DNA from: Bacillota bacterium | Lineage (GTDB): Bacteria > Bacillota > UBA4882 > UBA8346 | Reading direction: 5' to 3' | NCBI GenBank assembly: GCA_023400055.1 | Contig: JAEXFN010000020.1 | Span: 186,001 to 250,000, forward strand | Length of the DNA: 64,000 nt | Shown here: one piece after another, positions 61,648 through 64,000 of the stretch | Layout: each line of letters begins with the position of its first letter | Numbering within the stretch: position 1 is the first letter of the stretch | Program-made: the position numbers and the translations under genes | The notes under the pieces: generated by a model | The model's input: only the letters and a program-made list of their open reading frames with translations | Databases searched by the model: none | What the model was told of the DNA's origin: nothing

Positions 61648-63672
61648 TCACAACGGATCGTCTTGTTCCAGAAATAATTCTTTTTTTCGATAAGTGTTCC
61701 ATACAGTCTCAAACCAAAAATTATCTTCCGGAATCGGCCGCGTTGGCACCCAAGTGGTCTGATGAACTCCGTTCGCATATTGGTATTTTAACACCAGATT
61801 ACGGAACTTTTCTACTTCGAAGCGAAAATTCCACTCGGGGCCCATTTGTTCCAGGCCGAAGTTTCCATTGAGAGCGACGACCAGGTAAGAACCACGGCTG
61901 CCTCCCTGTTCCTGCAGATATGCTTGAATGCTCTTAAGCACGGCGAGCTGCACCAAACAAAGGGCGCGGTTTCGGAAAAATTCGATCAGTTGCGCCGCAT
62001 CCTCCAATTGCAGTTGATAGTCGTTGATCATCCGCCATTGAGTTTCCGCTTCCCTGAGTGCCTTTTCGATCGGATCCAATTGACGGACGTGGGCCGCTGC
62101 TCGGCTCATTCGGGCCTGCAGCTCGCGGCGAAATTCCAGCCAATTTGGACCATTTTTATGGGTGACGCATTGCAACGCTCGCTCAACCGAACTAATTTTT
62201 CGGACCAGCTCAGCGCCGGCCCAATCCGCAAACCGATCGGCCGTGACGCTGAGCTCCCGATAACGTTCGGCAATATACTGAGCGGCCCGATAGCCTCCGA
62301 CTTGACCCGAGTTGAGCGCCGAACCGCCCGGACGATAAACGCCGTGGGAACCGTTGACTTCGCCAATGGGAAATAAATGACGGACATTCGATTCCCACCA
62401 GATATTGCCCGCTAAGCCGCCGTTGCAATGTTGAGCACATACTGCGATTTCCAACGGTTCCTGCGCCAGGTCGATGCCATGCTGACCATAAAGCTCAATC
62501 GCCATGGGGTTCATTTTACGAAGCCGCTCATAGGGTGTTCCGAAGAGCGCATCGGAATTGGCGAGATATTCATGGGCTTCAGGCTCCAGTTCTTCGAAAC
62601 GCAGCCTATCGCTACCATTCCAGGCGGGATTGCCGCGAAAATCCAGGAAGACCCGCCGGCCTTTTACGATTGTTTCCCGATAAACTAAAAGATCGATGAG
62701 TGAAGAACCGTGATTCATGATTTTACGGGGATCAAAGGGCCATTGGTAACCTTTCAAAAAGATGGCGGTAGCCAATTTAGCGAAGCTCGGAAAGAATTCA
62801 TTTAAAAATTCCCGTTCATCGCCGCCGTCCGCCGCAGTACTGATGTAGCGCGGAAGCACTTGTTGATAGGTCCCCGATACGTTCCAGCGAAATTGGATGG
62901 ACGCCAATCCGTACTGCCATTCGGTCAAATTCTGGGCAGCGGCGCCGGCTTCCAGAGCCACTCCGGCGCAACAGCCCAAATGGTCCTCGGGATAAACCGA
63001 AGCTTGATAAAGACCGCCCGGGCCGCCGCTTCCCAGAACGACATTTTCAGCAGCGAAAATCACCAATGAATCCAACCCGGCGGCCGCCTTGTTTTTATCG
63101 ATGGCAATCGCTCCAATGGCCCGGGTAATACCCCCTTCGGTACGAGTTAATAGAAAGATAATTTCATGATCATCCAGGATGAGGGTGCCTTGGTGTCGCA
63201 CCTGATTCAGTAGCTTCTGGACCATCTGGTTTGAGGTCCATGGGCCGGCGGAAGTGGCCCGCCGCTTGGGATCGTGATCGGTTTTATATCCGACATAGCC
63301 GCCATAAAGATTATGCGGGAAGGGCACGCCCATCAGGGTCAGATGATAAAATTCCTGGGCAGAAAGCGTCGCTTCCACCAGGGCGATATCCCCGTGCATC
63401 GCTCCGCCGTCAAACAATGTCCGGGCCATTTCATAAACGGAATCTCGATCCTCACCGAATAACGATAATTTATAGTAAGTTTGTTTGTCGGAACCGGAAT
63501 TATTCGAGACACCGCCACCCAGACGTTCGGTCGCAATCAGCACATCGGTCACGCCAAAATTAACCAGATGGCAAGCACAATTTAGTGCTGCCGCTCCCGA
63601 TCCAACGACTAACGTGTGACAATGATAAAGCGGATAGGTCCGTCCACGGACGGTTATTTGACTTACCTTCAT
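61648..63672 (-). CDS. FAD-dependent oxidoreductase, fumarate-reductase flavoprotein type
   Basis: 674 residues from the ATG at 63672 (GAAGGTG upstream); a GTG at 63717 could extend it by 15. The FAD Rossmann motif is TLVVGSGAAALNCACHL near residue 25 and the second FAD block is HLFPIGEVNGSHGVYRPGGSALNSG. CAQHCNGGLAGN occupies the H-x-GG region of the family. Length is close to FrdA/SdhA but no iron-sulfur or membrane subunit follows, so the electron donor and substrate are unknown. Probably cotranscribed with the dehydrogenase upstream. Confidence 0.85.
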   Translation of the reverse strand: MKVSQITVRGRTYPLYHCHTLVVGSGAAALNCACHLVNFGVTDVLIATERLGGGVSNNSGSDKQTYYKLSLFGEDRDSVYEMARTLFDGGAMHGDIALVEATLSAQEFYHLTLMGVPFPHNLYGGYVGYKTDHDPKRRATSAGPWTSNQMVQKLLNQVRHQGTLILDDHEIIFLLTRTEGGITRAIGAIAIDKNKAAAGLDSLVIFAAENVVLGSGGPGGLYQASVYPEDHLGCCAGVALEAGAAAQNLTEWQYGLASIQFRWNVSGTYQQVLPRYISTAADGGDEREFLNEFFPSFAKLATAIFLKGYQWPFDPRKIMNHGSSLIDLLVYRETIVKGRRVFLDFRGNPAWNGSDRLRFEELEPEAHEYLANSDALFGTPYERLRKMNPMAIELYGQHGIDLAQEPLEIAVCAQHCNGGLAGNIWWESNVRHLFPIGEVNGSHGVYRPGGSALNSGQVGGYRAAQYIAERYRELSVTADRFADWAGAELVRKISSVERALQCVTHKNGPNWLEFRRELQARMSRAAAHVRQLDPIEKALREAETQWRMINDYQLQLEDAAQLIEFFRNRALCLVQLAVLKSIQAYLQEQGGSRGSYLVVALNGNFGLEQMGPEWNFRFEVEKFRNLVLKYQYANGVHQTTWVPTRPIPEDNFWFETVWNTYRKKELFLEQDDPL

Positions 63673-63719
63673 TTTTTCACCTTCGATACTGAGAGAATTG
63701 TTGCCGGACTCCGTCACGG

Positions 63720-64000
63720 CTAGCCAAGTTCCGGAAGCAGCACCGCCTTGATAGCTTTCCGGCTCGCTACGGCTTGAAGTGCTTGGTTGACGTCTTTCAG
63801 GGGAAAACGATGAGTTACCAGACGCGCAAAACGCTCGGGAGCACTGAGAACCAAATTTAACGCCTGGTAAGCATGCCGGGTATCGCTGACCCAGACTCCT
63901 TGCAAATGGAGATTGCGGCGGGTCAAATCGTTAAAGCCGTCAAATTGAAAGGCCCCGCCCGGCTGACTTAGTCCGATACTTAAGACCGTTCCGCCCATTC
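63720..64000 (-). CDS. Zinc-type alcohol/polyol dehydrogenase (C-terminal part)
   Basis: The 5' part runs off the right edge; about 93 codons remain. GGTVLSIGLSQPGG (end of the Rossmann fold) and HRFPLKDVNQALQAVASRKAIKAVLL match the C-terminus of medium-chain dehydrogenases of the Tdh/sorbitol type. The catalytic zinc domain is outside the window. It ends 47 bp before the flavoprotein start, so the two may work on one substrate. Confidence 0.75.
   Translation of the reverse strand, partial: MGGTVLSIGLSQPGGAFQFDGFNDLTRRNLHLQGVWVSDTRHAYQALNLVLSAPERFARLVTHRFPLKDVNQALQAVASRKAIKAVLLPELG

Overview
The window looks like a chromosomal segment of a Gram-positive, endospore-forming bacterium of the phylum Bacillota. 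The evidence is spoIIM, a DegS/DegU pair, ScpA/ScpB, the FapR lipid regulator, a SAM-I (S-box) riboswitch ahead of metK, AGGAGG-type ribosome sites and near-consensus sigma-A promoters. PduL (acetyl-phosphate formation) and a ferredoxin-type aldo/keto reductase suggest an anaerobic or fermentative life. No 16S gene or taxon-specific marker is present, so I go no lower than phylum. After the first 4 kb and apart from a few genes, nearly everything lies on the minus strand.

Layout. 1-3.8 kb (plus strand): C-terminal part of an FG-GAP surface protein, a small membrane protein, tRNA-Trp, pduL, an FmdB-type zinc ribbon and ilvC. 3.8-7.3 kb: an AT-rich scar with possible IS21-type end repeats, a frameshifted fic gene, the C-terminal end of a large unrecognised (perhaps STAND ATPase) protein fused to a metN cut off in its NIL domain, dispersed repeats and a 21-bp tandem array. 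7.3-14.2 kb: xerD, spoIIM, an unrecognised ComB-like gene, nudF, a DUF3866 gene, a small membrane protein, scpB, scpA and an HD-domain gene. 14.4-19.5 kb: a two-domain uridine-kinase-like protein, a 506-bp element with terminal inverted repeats and an 8-bp target duplication, a lone receiver protein and degU/degS. 19.7-27.6 kb: metK with its riboswitch, trxA, pyk, pfkA, accA, accD, a DUF2007-like gene and murD. 27.7-36.8 kb: the TldE/TldD protease pair, a SpeD-like protein lacking its active site, a beta-CASP nuclease, tRNA-Pro, a second 21-bp array, pdp, deoB and a DedA protein. 37.0-45.0 kb: a plus-strand radical SAM gene facing the complete ATP synthase operon atpZ-I-B-E-F-H-A-G-D-C. 45.3-53.9 kb: upp, a YwlE-like phosphatase, a zinc-ribbon ORF, a DUF3108 gene, sua5, recQ, a third 21-bp array, an aldo/keto reductase, an RRM protein and nadD. 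54.1-64 kb: proA, proB, yhbY, a small Cys protein, obgE, a GAF-GGDEF protein, fabH, fapR with its operator, an FAD-dependent oxidoreductase and the end of a zinc-type dehydrogenase.

Most of the window is housekeeping. The parts that ordinary annotation does not explain are three unrelated intergenic arrays that all keep an exact 21-bp period, which is 7 codons and reads as decayed coiled-coil heptads; a small TIR element whose interior also carries a heptad-type reading frame; an AdoMet decarboxylase homologue with all three catalytic residues replaced; and an ATP synthase c subunit without the glycine motif of helix 1. Alternative start codons, TTG in particular, are common and several starts were set from the ribosome site.
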